Numbered from the stretch's first letter, positions 18,887 through 28,365 are shown. The stretch is 35,427 nucleotides of DNA from Pseudomonadota bacterium (GCA_021784125.1 JAJXTF010000007.1:1-35427); one strand, 5' to 3'. Numbers and translations: made by a program. The notes: a model not told the origin generated them from the letters alone.

Positions 18887-19717
18887 TCAGGCGCGACGGC
18901 CGGCGACCACGCGCGGGATGCCGGCGAGGTCGCGCGTGGAAACGACGTCGAGCAAGCCGGCAGCGGCGTACAGAGCCTGCACTGCGTCGGACTGGTCGTG
19001 GCCATGCTCGACGACGAGCCATCCACCGGGCGCGAGCCGGGCCGGCGCACCGGCGACGATCGGACGCAGCGCGTCCATGCCATCGTCGCCTGCAGCCAGC
19101 GCGCCGATCGGCTCGGCCGGCAGGTCGCCTTCGCGCAGGTGCGCATCGCCGGCCGTGATGTAGGGCGGATTGCTCGCGATGAGGTCGAGGTCCGCCGACG
19201 CCTCGAGCGGGAGCCCGGCGTACCAGTCGGCCTCCACGAAGGCCACGTTGGCGATGCCGAGGCGCTGCGCATTGCCACGGGCCACGGCCAGCGCGGCCGG
19301 CGACCGATCGCTGGCAACGACCTTCGCGAGCGGGCGCTCGTGCGCCAGCGCCAGCGCGACCGCCCCGGACCCGGTGCCGAGGTCGAGCACCCGCAGAGGA
19401 CGATCGGCAAGGAGCCTCGCCAGTGCGACTTCGACCAGCGTCTCGGTTTCGGGTCGAGGGATCAGGACCGAGGGATCGACCGCGAGCCGCAGTCCCCAGA
19501 ACTCGCGCCATCCGGTCAGGTAGGCGACGGGCTCGCCTTCGCGGCGCCGCCTCGCCAGCGCGAAGAAGCGATCGGCATCCTCGCGTGCCAGCGGATCGTT
19601 CGCGTGGGCGATCAGCCACGCGCGATCGCAGCCCAGGACCTGCGCGAGCAGCACCTGGCCGTCGACGGGAACGAGACCGCTCTTCGCCAGCGCCTGGCGC
19701 AGGGTCGTCGGCGTCAT
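18887..19717 (-). CDS. prmC: Peptide chain release factor N5-glutamine methyltransferase
   Basis: VAYLTGWREFWGLRLAVDPSVLIPRPETETLVE...VLDLGTGSGAVALALA...DLIASNPPYI (NPPY). Confidence 0.96.
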   Translation of the reverse strand: MTPTTLRQALAKSGLVPVDGQVLLAQVLGCDRAWLIAHANDPLAREDADRFFALARRRREGEPVAYLTGWREFWGLRLAVDPSVLIPRPETETLVEVALARLLADRPLRVLDLGTGSGAVALALAHERPLAKVVASDRSPAALAVARGNAQRLGIANVAFVEADWYAGLPLEASADLDLIASNPPYITAGDAHLREGDLPAEPIGALAAGDDGMDALRPIVAGAPARLAPGGWLVVEHGHDQSDAVQALYAAAGLLDVVSTRDLAGIPRVVAGRRA

Positions 19718-20286
19718 CGCAGCGCGCGCGCTGCCGCCGCGTCCTGCGGCCATTGCGGCCGCCACGCGCCGTTGCGCACCGCTTCGAACAGCCGCAGCCG
19801 GCGCTCGTAGTAGCGGCCCCAGCCTGCATCGGCAAGGCCCGCCTTCTGCAGCACGCGCTGCGACGCCGCGTTGTCGGGGTGGGTGACGCCGATGATCCGG
19901 TACAGCCCGAGATCGATGAAACCGTAGCGGACCAGCGCGCTCGCGCCTTCGGTCGCATAGCCCCTGCCCCAGGCCGCGTAGCGCAGCCGGTAGCCGACCT
20001 CGACCTCGGCGCTGCGCGGAATGTACTTCAGCGCGAACCAGCCGATGAAATCGCCGTTGTCGCGACGCGTCGCGCGCCAGGTGCCGAGTCCCGGGTAGCG
20101 GCCGTAGGCGCGCGGCACGCGCCGGATCGCCGCATCGACCTGCTCTCGGGTCGACAGGCGGCCGCTGCCGATGTAGCGCATGACGCGCGGATCGGAATCG
20201 AGCTCGTAGAGCTCGTTGGCGTGCGCATCGGTGATCTCGTGCAGCGCGAGACGCCGCGTCGTCAGCCAGGGCGCGGCAGCGCTCAT
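19714..20286 (-). CDS. GNAT family N-acetyltransferase (RimJ/RimL-like)
   Basis: WLTTRRLALHEITDAHANELYEL...GWFALKYIPRSAEVEVGYRLRYAAWGRGYATEGASALVRYGFIDLGLYRIIGVTHPDNAASQRVLQKAGL. Confidence 0.93.
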   Translation of the reverse strand: MSAAAPWLTTRRLALHEITDAHANELYELDSDPRVMRYIGSGRLSTREQVDAAIRRVPRAYGRYPGLGTWRATRRDNGDFIGWFALKYIPRSAEVEVGYRLRYAAWGRGYATEGASALVRYGFIDLGLYRIIGVTHPDNAASQRVLQKAGLADAGWGRYYERRLRLFEAVRNGAWRPQWPQDAAAARALR

Positions 20287-20311
20287 CGGTCGACCGCCGC
20301 AGCAGCGGCGC

Positions 20312-21394
20312 TCATGCTTCCCCCGACAGCGTCGCGAGCTGCTCGGCCTGGAACTCCTGGGCGAGCGCAGCGATCAGCTCGTCGAGGTCGCCGTCCATGA
20401 TCGCGTCGATCCTGTAGAGGGTCAGGTTGATCCGATGGTCGGTCACGCGGCCTTGCGGGAAATTGTAGGTACGGATGCGCTCGCTGCGATCCCCCGAGCC
20501 GATCAGGCTCTTGCGCTGCGCGGCCTCCTTCTGCGCGCGTTCGCGCCGGTCGCGGTCGACGAGGCGCGACGCGAGCACGCTCATCGCCTGCGCGCGGTTG
20601 CGATGCTGCGAGCGGTCGTCCTGGCATTCGACGACGAGGCCGGTCGGCAGGTGAGTGATGCGCACCGCCGAATCGGTCTTGTTGATGTGCTGGCCGCCCG
20701 CCCCCGAGGCGCGGAAGGTGTCGATGCGAAGGTCGGCGGGATTGATCTCGATGTCGGCAACCGGGTCGGCCTCGGGCAGGATCGCCACCGTGCAGGCGGA
20801 CGTATGGATGCGTCCCTGCGCCTCGGTCTGCGGCACGCGCTGCACGCGATGTCCTCCGGATTCGAACTTGAGTCGCGCGTAGACGCCACTGCCGACGATG
20901 CGGGCGATGATCTCGCGGTAGCCCCCGAGGTCGGAGCTCGATTCGGAAACCACCTCGACCTTCCAGCGCTGGCGCTCGGCGTAGCGGGCGTACATGCGGA
21001 ACAGGTCGGCAGCGAAAAGCGCCGATTCATCGCCCCCCGTGCCGGCACGGATCTCCAGGAAAACGTTGCGCTCGTCGTCGGGATCCCTGGGCAGCAGCAT
21101 CGCCTGCAGCTCCCCCTCGAGCGTCGCGAGACGCGCCTCGGTGGCGTGGCGCTCCTCGTCGGCGAAGTCCCGCATCTGCGGATCACGCGCGAGCTCCGCG
21201 GCGGTGGCGAGATCGGCCTCGGCCTTTCCGAATTCGCCGTAGCGCGCAACGACCGGGGCGAGCTCGGCGCGCTCCCTCGACCAGGCACGGTAGCGCTCGA
21301 GGTCGCGCGTCGCGTCCTCGGAGGCGAGCAGCGCATCGAGCTCGGCAAGGCGCGCGCTCAACTGGTCCAGCTTGGTGCGTAACGACTGTTTCAT
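20312..21394 (-). CDS. prfA: Peptide chain release factor 1
   Basis: [24 protein letters not shown]...[29 protein letters not shown]...[22 protein letters not shown] (GGQ). Confidence 0.97.
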   Translation of the reverse strand: MKQSLRTKLDQLSARLAELDALLASEDATRDLERYRAWSRERAELAPVVARYGEFGKAEADLATAAELARDPQMRDFADEERHATEARLATLEGELQAMLLPRDPDDERNVFLEIRAGTGGDESALFAADLFRMYARYAERQRWKVEVVSESSSDLGGYREIIARIVGSGVYARLKFESGGHRVQRVPQTEAQGRIHTSACTVAILPEADPVADIEINPADLRIDTFRASGAGGQHINKTDSAVRITHLPTGLVVECQDDRSQHRNRAQAMSVLASRLVDRDRRERAQKEAAQRKSLIGSGDRSERIRTYNFPQGRVTDHRINLTLYRIDAIMDGDLDELIAALAQEFQAEQLATLSGEA

Positions 21395-21553
21395 GCGAAT
21401 CGGGGTGCCGGGGGCGTCGGGAAAATCTGGAAATTCAGGATCGGATCGGCATCCGGACGGGGCCCGGATCGGCCGGTGGGCGGCGCTCCGCAGGCATCGC
21501 CGGGGCCGCCGCGCTCCCCTCGCTGCAGAGCCGGGGCGGCCGGCGCGAAAGCG

Positions 21554-22822
21554 CTACGACTCGCGATCGGTGGAGGGTTCGGGCAGGCCGTAGACGCGCG
21601 TGAACAGCGCGATCATTTCGGCCCGCTCCGCGTCGCCGGCGGCATTGAGCGCGGCGAGCGGTGCGTGCAGCAGCTTGCTGGTCAGGCCGCGCGCAAGCGA
21701 TTCGAGGACGACCTCGGGGCGCGTTCCCGCGGCGAGCTGGCGCCGGGCGCGCTCGAGCTCGGCACTGCGCAGCGCATCGTGGTGCTGCGACAGTGCGGCA
21801 ATCGTCGGCACCACGCTGCGGCCCTGCAGCCAGTGCAGGAAATGCGCTGCCTGCGCGGCGATCATCTGCTCGGCCTGCGCCACGGCCTCGCGGCGGACCT
21901 GCAGGTTGCCTTTCACGATCTCGGCGAGATCGTCGATGCTGTAAAGGAACACGTCGTCGAGCGCCGCGGCCTCGGCCTCGACGTCGCGCGGCACGGCGAG
22001 GTCGACGATCAGCACCGGCGCGTGCCGGCGCTGGCGGACGACGCGCTCGAGGGTCCCCTTGCCGATGATCGGCAGCGTGCTCGCCGTGCAGGTGACGACG
22101 ATGTCGAATTGCGCCAGGCGTTCGGTGAGGTCGGTCAGCGTGATCGCCTCGGCGCCGAAGCGCTGCGCGAGCTTCTCGCCGCGGTCGATGGTCCGGTTGG
22201 CGACGGTGATCGAACGCGGCCCGCGCGCCGCGAAATGCGTCGCCGCCAGCTCGATCATCTCGCCCGCGCCGACCAGCAGCAGCCGCTGGTCCGCGATCGA
22301 CGGAAAGATGCGCTCGGCGAGCTTCACCGCCGCCGCCGCCATCGAGATCGATGCGCTGCCGATGTCGGTCTGCGTGCGCACGTCCTTGGCGACCGCAAAC
22401 GTGCGCTGGAACAGGCGGTTCAGCACCAGGCCCAGCGACCCGGCGGCCTGCGCCGAGCGCACCGCCTGTTTCATCTGGCCGAGGATCTGCGGCTCGCCGA
22501 GGACCATCGAATCGAGGCCGCTGGCGACGCGGAACGCATGGGTCACCGCGCGATCGCGCGGCAGCGTGTAGACATAGGGATCGAGCGCCGCGCGCGGCAG
22601 CCGATGTGCATCCTCCAGCCAGCGCACGACCGAATCCGGCGCGCCGCCGTGGAAATACACCTCGGTCCGGTTGCAGGTCGACAGGATGGCCGCTTCGCGG
22701 ACCGTGCCTTTGGTCGTCAGCTCGCGCAACGCATCGGACAGGGCGTTGGGCGCGAACGTCACCCGCTCACGGACGTCGAGCGGTGCGGTCGTGTGGTTGA
22801 GACCCAGCGTGTAGAGCGCCAT
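21554..22822 (-). CDS. hemA: Glutamyl-tRNA reductase
   Basis: MALYTLGLNHTTAPLDVRERVTF...AILSTCNRTEVY...GLDSMVLGEPQILGQMK. Confidence 0.97.
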   Translation of the reverse strand: MALYTLGLNHTTAPLDVRERVTFAPNALSDALRELTTKGTVREAAILSTCNRTEVYFHGGAPDSVVRWLEDAHRLPRAALDPYVYTLPRDRAVTHAFRVASGLDSMVLGEPQILGQMKQAVRSAQAAGSLGLVLNRLFQRTFAVAKDVRTQTDIGSASISMAAAAVKLAERIFPSIADQRLLLVGAGEMIELAATHFAARGPRSITVANRTIDRGEKLAQRFGAEAITLTDLTERLAQFDIVVTCTASTLPIIGKGTLERVVRQRRHAPVLIVDLAVPRDVEAEAAALDDVFLYSIDDLAEIVKGNLQVRREAVAQAEQMIAAQAAHFLHWLQGRSVVPTIAALSQHHDALRSAELERARRQLAAGTRPEVVLESLARGLTSKLLHAPLAALNAAGDAERAEMIALFTRVYGLPEPSTDRES

Positions 22823-22946
22823 CGTCGTCGATACGTTATGCGGGTTCCCTGCGCTTGCAAGCGCCGCGGCGGCACCGCGGCGTCCACCCAATGCGCATTT
22901 TACCGCAGCCCCGTCCGCCGGGGCGAGGATAAGTCTTTGATTTGGG

Positions 22947-23504
22947 TCAACGAAGCTCGGCAGCGACCCGGGGCAGCAGCGGCGGCAAGGGATCCGGCAG
23001 CGGCAACGGAAGCGCTGCCGCCGGCCGCAGGGTCGCCGGGGTCACCCGCCGGGTGGGAACGGTGACCCAGCAGCTGTCCCAGAACGGGTAGTCCGCCAGC
23101 CGCTCGGTGAGTTGCGCCCGCAACGGCTGGCGCAGCAGTTCGCGCGCTGCGGCGGCGATCTCGGCATCGCCGTGGACCGGGCGCCAGGTGTAGCGGAGGT
23201 CCCAGACCGGGCCACCCCCTTCGTGCAGCTGCGTTACCCGCAGCGCGGCGCGGGACAGCAGGCCGGCTGCGGCGTCCTCCAGATTGCCGCGGCGCAGCGC
23301 GACGAGCGCCTCGAGCCGCCATGGCAGCAGCACCCAGGCGAGGATGTCCCAGAGCCCCGAAGCCTGCATCAGCGCGAGCTCGGCGGCGACCGCCGCACCC
23401 GAGGCGAAATCGGCGAAGGTCGGTGCCCGGTGACGCGTCACGGCCGCGATGCGCCATGCAAGCCCGTGGGTCGCTCCCGGGTGACCGAATCGAGGGTATT
23501 GCAT
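22947..23504 (-). CDS. Hypothetical protein (185 aa), no family recognised
   Basis: ORF MQYPRFGHPGATHGLAWRIAAVTRHRAPTFADFASG...RVAAELR in the only long minus-strand frame here upstream of hemA; no recognised motif. Confidence 0.6.
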   Translation of the reverse strand: MQYPRFGHPGATHGLAWRIAAVTRHRAPTFADFASGAAVAAELALMQASGLWDILAWVLLPWRLEALVALRRGNLEDAAAGLLSRAALRVTQLHEGGGPVWDLRYTWRPVHGDAEIAAAARELLRQPLRAQLTERLADYPFWDSCWVTVPTRRVTPATLRPAAALPLPLPDPLPPLLPRVAAELR

Positions 23505-23633
23505 CGCGTCGCCATTTCGATCTGTCCGGCATACGGTAGCGAATGCGCCTCGGCCGCGACATCGGTCGTCCGGCCGAGGCAATGCGGCACCGGGCGGCGC
23601 GGCGTTGCGTTCGCGACCCACCGGAGTAGCATC

Positions 23634-23671
23634 CGAAGGCGGCCGCGACGAACGAAGGCGGCCGCGACGAA
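23634..23671. repeat. Perfect 2 x 19-bp tandem direct repeat
   Basis: CGAAGGCGGCCGCGACGAA at 23634-23652 and 23653-23671, followed by partial CGAC. Confidence 0.9.
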
Positions 23672-23783
23672 CGACGCGGCTCGGCGGCGTGAAGCGCGAG
23701 CAAGCCCGCACGCCTGGGACCTGGCAAGGCAGTTGCGGGAGCGCGCTACGCTACGACAAACAACAACGCACGGGAGGGGCACG

Positions 23784-25181
23784 ATGAGGGAACGCAGTCG
23801 ACCTGCGGGTACGCCTGAACCGCAGGATGCCGTAGCGGACATGCTGCGCGGGGCCGAAGACCGCGCGCTGGCAACCGACCGAGCCAACCCCATGTCGCCC
23901 TACCACCGCGACTCAGGCGGCACGCCGGGGGGTCGCCGGCGTTTCATGCTCGGCTCGCTGGCGGTCGCGGGTGCGGCCACGAGCCTGCCGGGTTTGGCGC
24001 GAGCCAAGGGGTCGCTCGGTTCCGAGGAACACGATGTCCCTGCCGACGCAAGCAAGGTTCCGGGCTACCCGCTCGCGGATGAAAGCTACGGCACCCGGTC
24101 GCAGTTCGAAACTGCCGTCCGGGTCCGCTTCAAGACGGCCACGACCCTGTCGTCGTGGACCTTCACACCGCTGCAGGACAGCCTGGGCATCTTGACGCCC
24201 TCGGGACTCCACTTCGAACGCAGTCACGGCGGTACGGCAGTGATCGACCCGAGCAAGCACCATCTGTTCGTGCACGGCATGGTGAAGTCGCCAAAGAAGT
24301 TCTCGATGCAGGACATGAAGCGCTTCCCGTCGATGTCGCGGACCATGTTCGTCGAATGCTCGGGGAACGGCTTGACCGAATGGTCGAAGCCGACGATGAA
24401 GACCGTGCAGGGCACGCACGGCCTGACCTCGACCTCCGAGTGGACCGGGGTGCCGCTGCGGACGATTCTCGAGGAGGCCGGCCTGAAGCCCGGCGCCAAG
24501 TGGCTGCTGGCCGAAGGCGGCGATGCGGCCGCGATGACGCGCAGCATCCCGATCGAGAAGGCGCTCAAGGACTGCTTCCTGGCGTACGGCCAGAACGGCG
24601 AGGCGATCCGCCCGGAACAGGGCTATCCGCTGCGGCTGATGGTGCCCGGCTTCGAAGGCAACATGCACATCAAGTGGCTGCGGCGCATCGAGGTGTCCGA
24701 CGCGCCGTTCATGACACGCGAGGAGACGTCGAAGTACACGGACCTCATGCCGAACGGCAAGGCTGTGCAGTTCTCGTTCGCGATGGAGGCGAAGTCGGTC
24801 ATCACTTCGCCGTCGGGGGAAATGGCCCTCGACGGACCCGGCTTCTACGAGATCACCGGCCTCGCATGGTCCGGACGTGACGCCGTGCGGCGCGTCGATG
24901 TCTCCGCCGACGGTGGGAGGACCTGGCGCCAGGCGGCGCTGCAGGGACCGATCCTGCCGATCTGCCATACCCGCTTCCGCCTGCCGTGGAAATGGGATGG
25001 CAAGGAAGCGATCCTGCAGAGTCGCTGTGTCGACGAAACCGGCTACGTCCAGCCCACGCTCGGGCAGGTGATCGCCCTGCGCGGCCTCAATGGCCCGATC
25101 GGATCGATCTACCACCTGAATGCGATCCAGAGCTGGCATGTCGCAACCGACGGAAAGGTGTCGAATGTCCACGACTACTAG
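23784..25181 (+). CDS. soxC: Sulfite dehydrogenase, SoxC-like molybdopterin subunit, Tat-exported
   Basis: GRRRFMLGSLAVAGAATSLPGLARA; SKHHLFVHGMVKSPKKFSMQDMKRFPSMSRTMFVECSGNGLTEWSKP...SEWTGVPLRTILEEAGL...GYPLRLMVPGFEGNMHIKWLRRI. Confidence 0.93.
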   Translation: MRERSRPAGTPEPQDAVADMLRGAEDRALATDRANPMSPYHRDSGGTPGGRRRFMLGSLAVAGAATSLPGLARAKGSLGSEEHDVPADASKVPGYPLADESYGTRSQFETAVRVRFKTATTLSSWTFTPLQDSLGILTPSGLHFERSHGGTAVIDPSKHHLFVHGMVKSPKKFSMQDMKRFPSMSRTMFVECSGNGLTEWSKPTMKTVQGTHGLTSTSEWTGVPLRTILEEAGLKPGAKWLLAEGGDAAAMTRSIPIEKALKDCFLAYGQNGEAIRPEQGYPLRLMVPGFEGNMHIKWLRRIEVSDAPFMTREETSKYTDLMPNGKAVQFSFAMEAKSVITSPSGEMALDGPGFYEITGLAWSGRDAVRRVDVSADGGRTWRQAALQGPILPICHTRFRLPWKWDGKEAILQSRCVDETGYVQPTLGQVIALRGLNGPIGSIYHLNAIQSWHVATDGKVSNVHDY

Positions 25182-25782
25182 CACCCGCCGTCGCATCGCG
25201 ATCGGCATCCTGGTCCTGGCGGCCGCCGGGGTTTCCGGCATCGAGCGCGCTCATGCAGCCTATGGCTTCGGGACGACGCCCTCGGAATCCGAGCTTGCCG
25301 CCTTCACTTCGCCGTTGCCCGACGGGCGCGGATTGCCTGCGGGCTCCGGAACCGTCGCGCAGGGCGACACGCTCTACAAGGGGCAATGCGCGGCCTGCCA
25401 CGGCGACAAGCTCCAGGGCGGCATCGGCGACCGCCTGATCGGTGGCCGCGGGACGCTGGTCAACGACGATCCGAAGAAGGCGCCGATCAAGACCGTCGAG
25501 AGCTACTGGCCGTACGCGACGACGCTCTTCGACTACATCAAGCGCGCGATGCCGCAGACCACGCCCGGCAGCCTGAACGACGACCAGGTCTATGCGCTCT
25601 GCGCCTACATCCTGTCGGAGGCGAAGATCGTTCCTTCCGACGGCACGCTCGATGCGAAGTCACTGGCCAAGCTGAGGATGCCCAACCGCGACGGCTTCAT
25701 CCCCGATCGTCGTCCGGAGAAGTTCCCGCCGGTCGCGAAGTCACCGCACCAGAAGCTGGGTTTCGACGGCCCCCTCAAGTAG
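25165..25782 (+). CDS. soxD: SoxD-like c-type cytochrome (single CxxCH)
   Basis: GDTLYKGQCAACHGDKLQGGIGDRLIGGRGTL...TVESYWPYATTLFDYIKRAMPQTTPGSLNDDQVYALCAYILSEAKIV; overlaps soxC end by 17 bp. Confidence 0.9.
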   Translation: MSTTTSTRRRIAIGILVLAAAGVSGIERAHAAYGFGTTPSESELAAFTSPLPDGRGLPAGSGTVAQGDTLYKGQCAACHGDKLQGGIGDRLIGGRGTLVNDDPKKAPIKTVESYWPYATTLFDYIKRAMPQTTPGSLNDDQVYALCAYILSEAKIVPSDGTLDAKSLAKLRMPNRDGFIPDRRPEKFPPVAKSPHQKLGFDGPLK

Positions 25783-25804
25783 CGGGAACGGTCCACGTGC
25801 AGGC

Positions 25805-25827
25805 GGGCCGGGAGCGGATCCCGGTCC
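25805..25827. terminator. Hairpin between convergent soxD and recG (possible bidirectional terminator)
   Basis: GGGCCGGGA-GCGGA-TCCCGGTCC, 9-bp stem with one G-T; no U-tract. Confidence 0.45.
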
Positions 25828-25842
25828 GTCGTGGAGGCGTCG

Positions 25843-27990
25843 TCACGCCTTGATGAACGCCTGCCGGCTGCCCAGCCACCGATCGAGGTGCAGCCGGGCC
25901 GCCTCGGGATCGGACTTCAGCAATTCGTCGGCGGCATCGCGTGCCTGCTCGATCAGCTCGACGTCGCGCTCGAGGTCGGCGAAGCGCAGCAGCGGCACGC
26001 CGGCCTGGCGCGCGCCGAGGAACTCGCCCGGGCCGCGGATCAGGAGGTCCTGGCGTGCGATCTCGAAGCCGTCGGTCGTCTCGTAGATCACCTTGAGCCG
26101 CTGCTTGGCGGTGTCGGTCAGCGGGTCCTCGAACAGCAGCACGCAGCTGCTCTCCGCCGCACCTCGCCCGACGCGCCCGCGCAGCTGATGCAATTGCGCG
26201 AGCCCGAAGCGCTCGGCGTGCTCGATCACCATGATCGACGCGTTGGGCACGTCGACGCCGACCTCGATCACCGTCGTCGCGACGAGCACGCCGATGTCGC
26301 CGCGCGCGAAGGCATCCATCGTCGCGGCCTTCTCGTCGGGTTTCATGCGACCGTGGACGAGGCCGACGGCGATCGGCGCCACTGCGCACCCCGAAACGCT
26401 GTCCGTGCCGGACTCGTCTGCGGCCGCCGCCTGCCGCGGACCGAACGCGCGCGTCAGCTCCGCGTGCAGCGCGACGGCAGTCTGCAACTCGAGCTTCTCG
26501 GACTCCTCGATCAACGGGCACACCCAGTAGGCCTGCCGGCCTTCGCGGCAGCCCTTGCCGACCCACGCGACGATCTCCGCGCGCCGCTTCTGGCTGACCA
26601 GGCGCGTGGAGACCAGGGTGCGCCCCGGCGGCATCTCGTCGAGCACCGACACGTCGAGGTCGGCGTAGAAAGTCATCGCCAGCGTGCGCGGGATCGGCGT
26701 CGCGCTCATCATCAGCTGGTGCGCCTCGGTCATGCCCTTGTCGCGCAGCGCGAGCCGCTGTGCGACGCCGAAGCGGTGCTGTTCGTCGATGATCGCGAGC
26801 CCGAGCCGCGGCAGTGCGACGCCTTCCTGGAACAGCGCGTGCGTCCCGATCGCGAACGATGCCGCACCGCTCTCGAGGGATTCGAGCGCCTTGCGCCGCG
26901 CTTTCGCCGGCAGCGATCCGGAGAGCCACGCGATCTCGACGCCCACGCCCGACAGCCACGACTGCAGCTTCCGGTAGTGCTGCTCGGCGAGGATCTCGGT
27001 CGGGGCCATGAATGCGACCTGCTTGCCGCTTTCGATCGCCTGCAGTGCGGCGAGCGCCGCGACGATCGTCTTCCCCGACCCGACGTCGCCCTGCAGCAGC
27101 CGTTGCATAGGAATGCCGCGGCGCAGGTCGTGGCCGATCTCCTGCCACACGCGCTCCTGCGCGTGCGTCAGCCTGAACGGTATGCGCTCGAGCAGCGCCC
27201 GGGTCAGCGCGCCGGTGCCGGTCAGCACGGGCGCACGGCGCGCCGCACGCGCCTTGCGGTGCGCCTTCAGCGACAGCTGCTGCGCGAGCAGCTCGTCGAA
27301 CTTGATGCGCGTCCACGCCGGATGCGTGCGCTCGTCGAGCGCCTTCTGCGCGGCCGCTGACAGCCTGGGCGGCGGCGCGTGCAGGAAGCGCAGCGCGTCG
27401 TCGAAGCTCCACAGGTCGCGGCGGCGCAGCAGGCCTGCGGGCAGCACCTCGGCGGTGCGCGCGGCGTCGGCCGCCAGCGCCCGCTCGACCGCCTTGCGCA
27501 GAACGTCCTGCGACAGCCCCGCCGTCGTCGGATAGACCGGCGTCAGGCGGTCGGGCAGCGGCGTGTCCTCGTAGACGACGCGAAATTGCGGGTGGACGAT
27601 CTCAGGTCCGAAATAGCCGTCGCGCACGTCGCCATAGACGCGGATGCGCGCACCCTGGGCCAGCGCTTTCTGGTGACTCGGATAGAACGAGAAGAAGCGC
27701 AGCGTCAGCGTCGCGTCACCGCGCTCGGCATCGCGCAGCAGGCAGACGAGCTGCCGGCGCGGACGGTACTGGATGTCGACGTTGGCGACGACACCCTCGG
27801 TCTGCACCGTCGCGCCGGAACGCGCCCGCGCAAGCGGAACGAGCCGCGTGTGGTCCTCGTAGCGCAGCGGCAGGTGCAGCACGAGGTCCTCGTCGCGCAG
27901 CACGCCGATGCGCTCGAGCTTGTCGGCGAGGCTCGCGCCGCGAGCGCTGCCGCCAGCCTCCTTGTGCGTCGCCGTTGGCCGATCACTCAT
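25843..27990 (-). CDS. recG: ATP-dependent DNA helicase RecG
   Basis: LLQGDVGSGKTIVAALAALQAIESGKQVAFMAPTEILAEQH...IIDEQHRFGVAQR...MMSATPIPRTLAMTFYADLDVSVLDEMPPGR. Confidence 0.97.
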   Translation of the reverse strand: MSDRPTATHKEAGGSARGASLADKLERIGVLRDEDLVLHLPLRYEDHTRLVPLARARSGATVQTEGVVANVDIQYRPRRQLVCLLRDAERGDATLTLRFFSFYPSHQKALAQGARIRVYGDVRDGYFGPEIVHPQFRVVYEDTPLPDRLTPVYPTTAGLSQDVLRKAVERALAADAARTAEVLPAGLLRRRDLWSFDDALRFLHAPPPRLSAAAQKALDERTHPAWTRIKFDELLAQQLSLKAHRKARAARRAPVLTGTGALTRALLERIPFRLTHAQERVWQEIGHDLRRGIPMQRLLQGDVGSGKTIVAALAALQAIESGKQVAFMAPTEILAEQHYRKLQSWLSGVGVEIAWLSGSLPAKARRKALESLESGAASFAIGTHALFQEGVALPRLGLAIIDEQHRFGVAQRLALRDKGMTEAHQLMMSATPIPRTLAMTFYADLDVSVLDEMPPGRTLVSTRLVSQKRRAEIVAWVGKGCREGRQAYWVCPLIEESEKLELQTAVALHAELTRAFGPRQAAAADESGTDSVSGCAVAPIAVGLVHGRMKPDEKAATMDAFARGDIGVLVATTVIEVGVDVPNASIMVIEHAERFGLAQLHQLRGRVGRGAAESSCVLLFEDPLTDTAKQRLKVIYETTDGFEIARQDLLIRGPGEFLGARQAGVPLLRFADLERDVELIEQARDAADELLKSDPEAARLHLDRWLGSRQAFIKA

Positions 27991-28125
27991 CGTCGCACGC
28001 CTGGCGTCGGCGACCGCTGCAGTACGCCACGGACGAGCGGGACCTCAGTCGAATGGACGATGCCGCCTTGCATTCTCTGCTGTCTATGCTTGAAGCCGAT
28101 TGTCGAGACCTTGCGCCGATCGCAA

Positions 28126-28365
28126 ATGAGTCCAACGCTGTTTCGCGACGGCGAGCTCCGGTTCTTTTTCTTTTCAAGGGAGGAACCGCGGGTCCATGTC
28201 CACGTCGCAGCCTCGAACGGCGAGGCGAAATTCTGGCTTGAACCTGATATCCGGCTGGCGCACAATTTCGGACTGAGCAGCCGGCAACTGCGCATCGCTG
28301 AAGGACTGGTCCGACGCCATGAGAGCGAAATCCGCCGACGATGGAGCGAGCACTTCGCAGGTTGA
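28126..28365 (+). CDS. DUF4160 domain protein
   Basis: MSPTLFRDGELRFFFFSREEPRVHVHVAASNGEAKFWLEPDIRLAHNFGLSSRQLRIAEGLVRRHESEIRRRWSEHFAG; DUF4160 pattern (REEPRxHVHV). Confidence 0.9.
   Translation: MSPTLFRDGELRFFFFSREEPRVHVHVAASNGEAKFWLEPDIRLAHNFGLSSRQLRIAEGLVRRHESEIRRRWSEHFAG

Noticed and set aside
17497-19158. 553-aa plus-strand ORF opposite the S8 peptidase and prmC
   Set aside because: Antisense GC artefact; catalytic motifs are on the minus strand.
16924-19410. 828-aa ORF as a single protein
   Set aside because: N-terminal ~215 aa are an alternate frame of prmC; signal peptide and SD support the GTG start at 18756.
21451-21469. ATCCGG/CCGGAT inverted repeat between hemA and prfA
   Set aside because: Only 6 bp in very GC-rich sequence; not distinguishable from chance.
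21476-23065. 529-aa plus-strand ORF opposite hemA
   Set aside because: Antisense to a clear glutamyl-tRNA reductase; no domain recognised.
23605-23787. 60-aa plus-strand ORF over the 19-bp repeats
   Set aside because: No conservation evidence; its end runs into the soxC SD/start region and its sequence is dominated by repeat-derived Arg codons.
23112-25181. N-terminal extension of soxC ORF to 689 aa
   Set aside because: Upstream part is antisense to the hypothetical gene and crosses the tandem repeat; the MRERSRP start with nearby SD and a Tat motif is better.
25831-27360. 509-aa plus-strand ORF opposite recG
   Set aside because: Antisense GC artefact.
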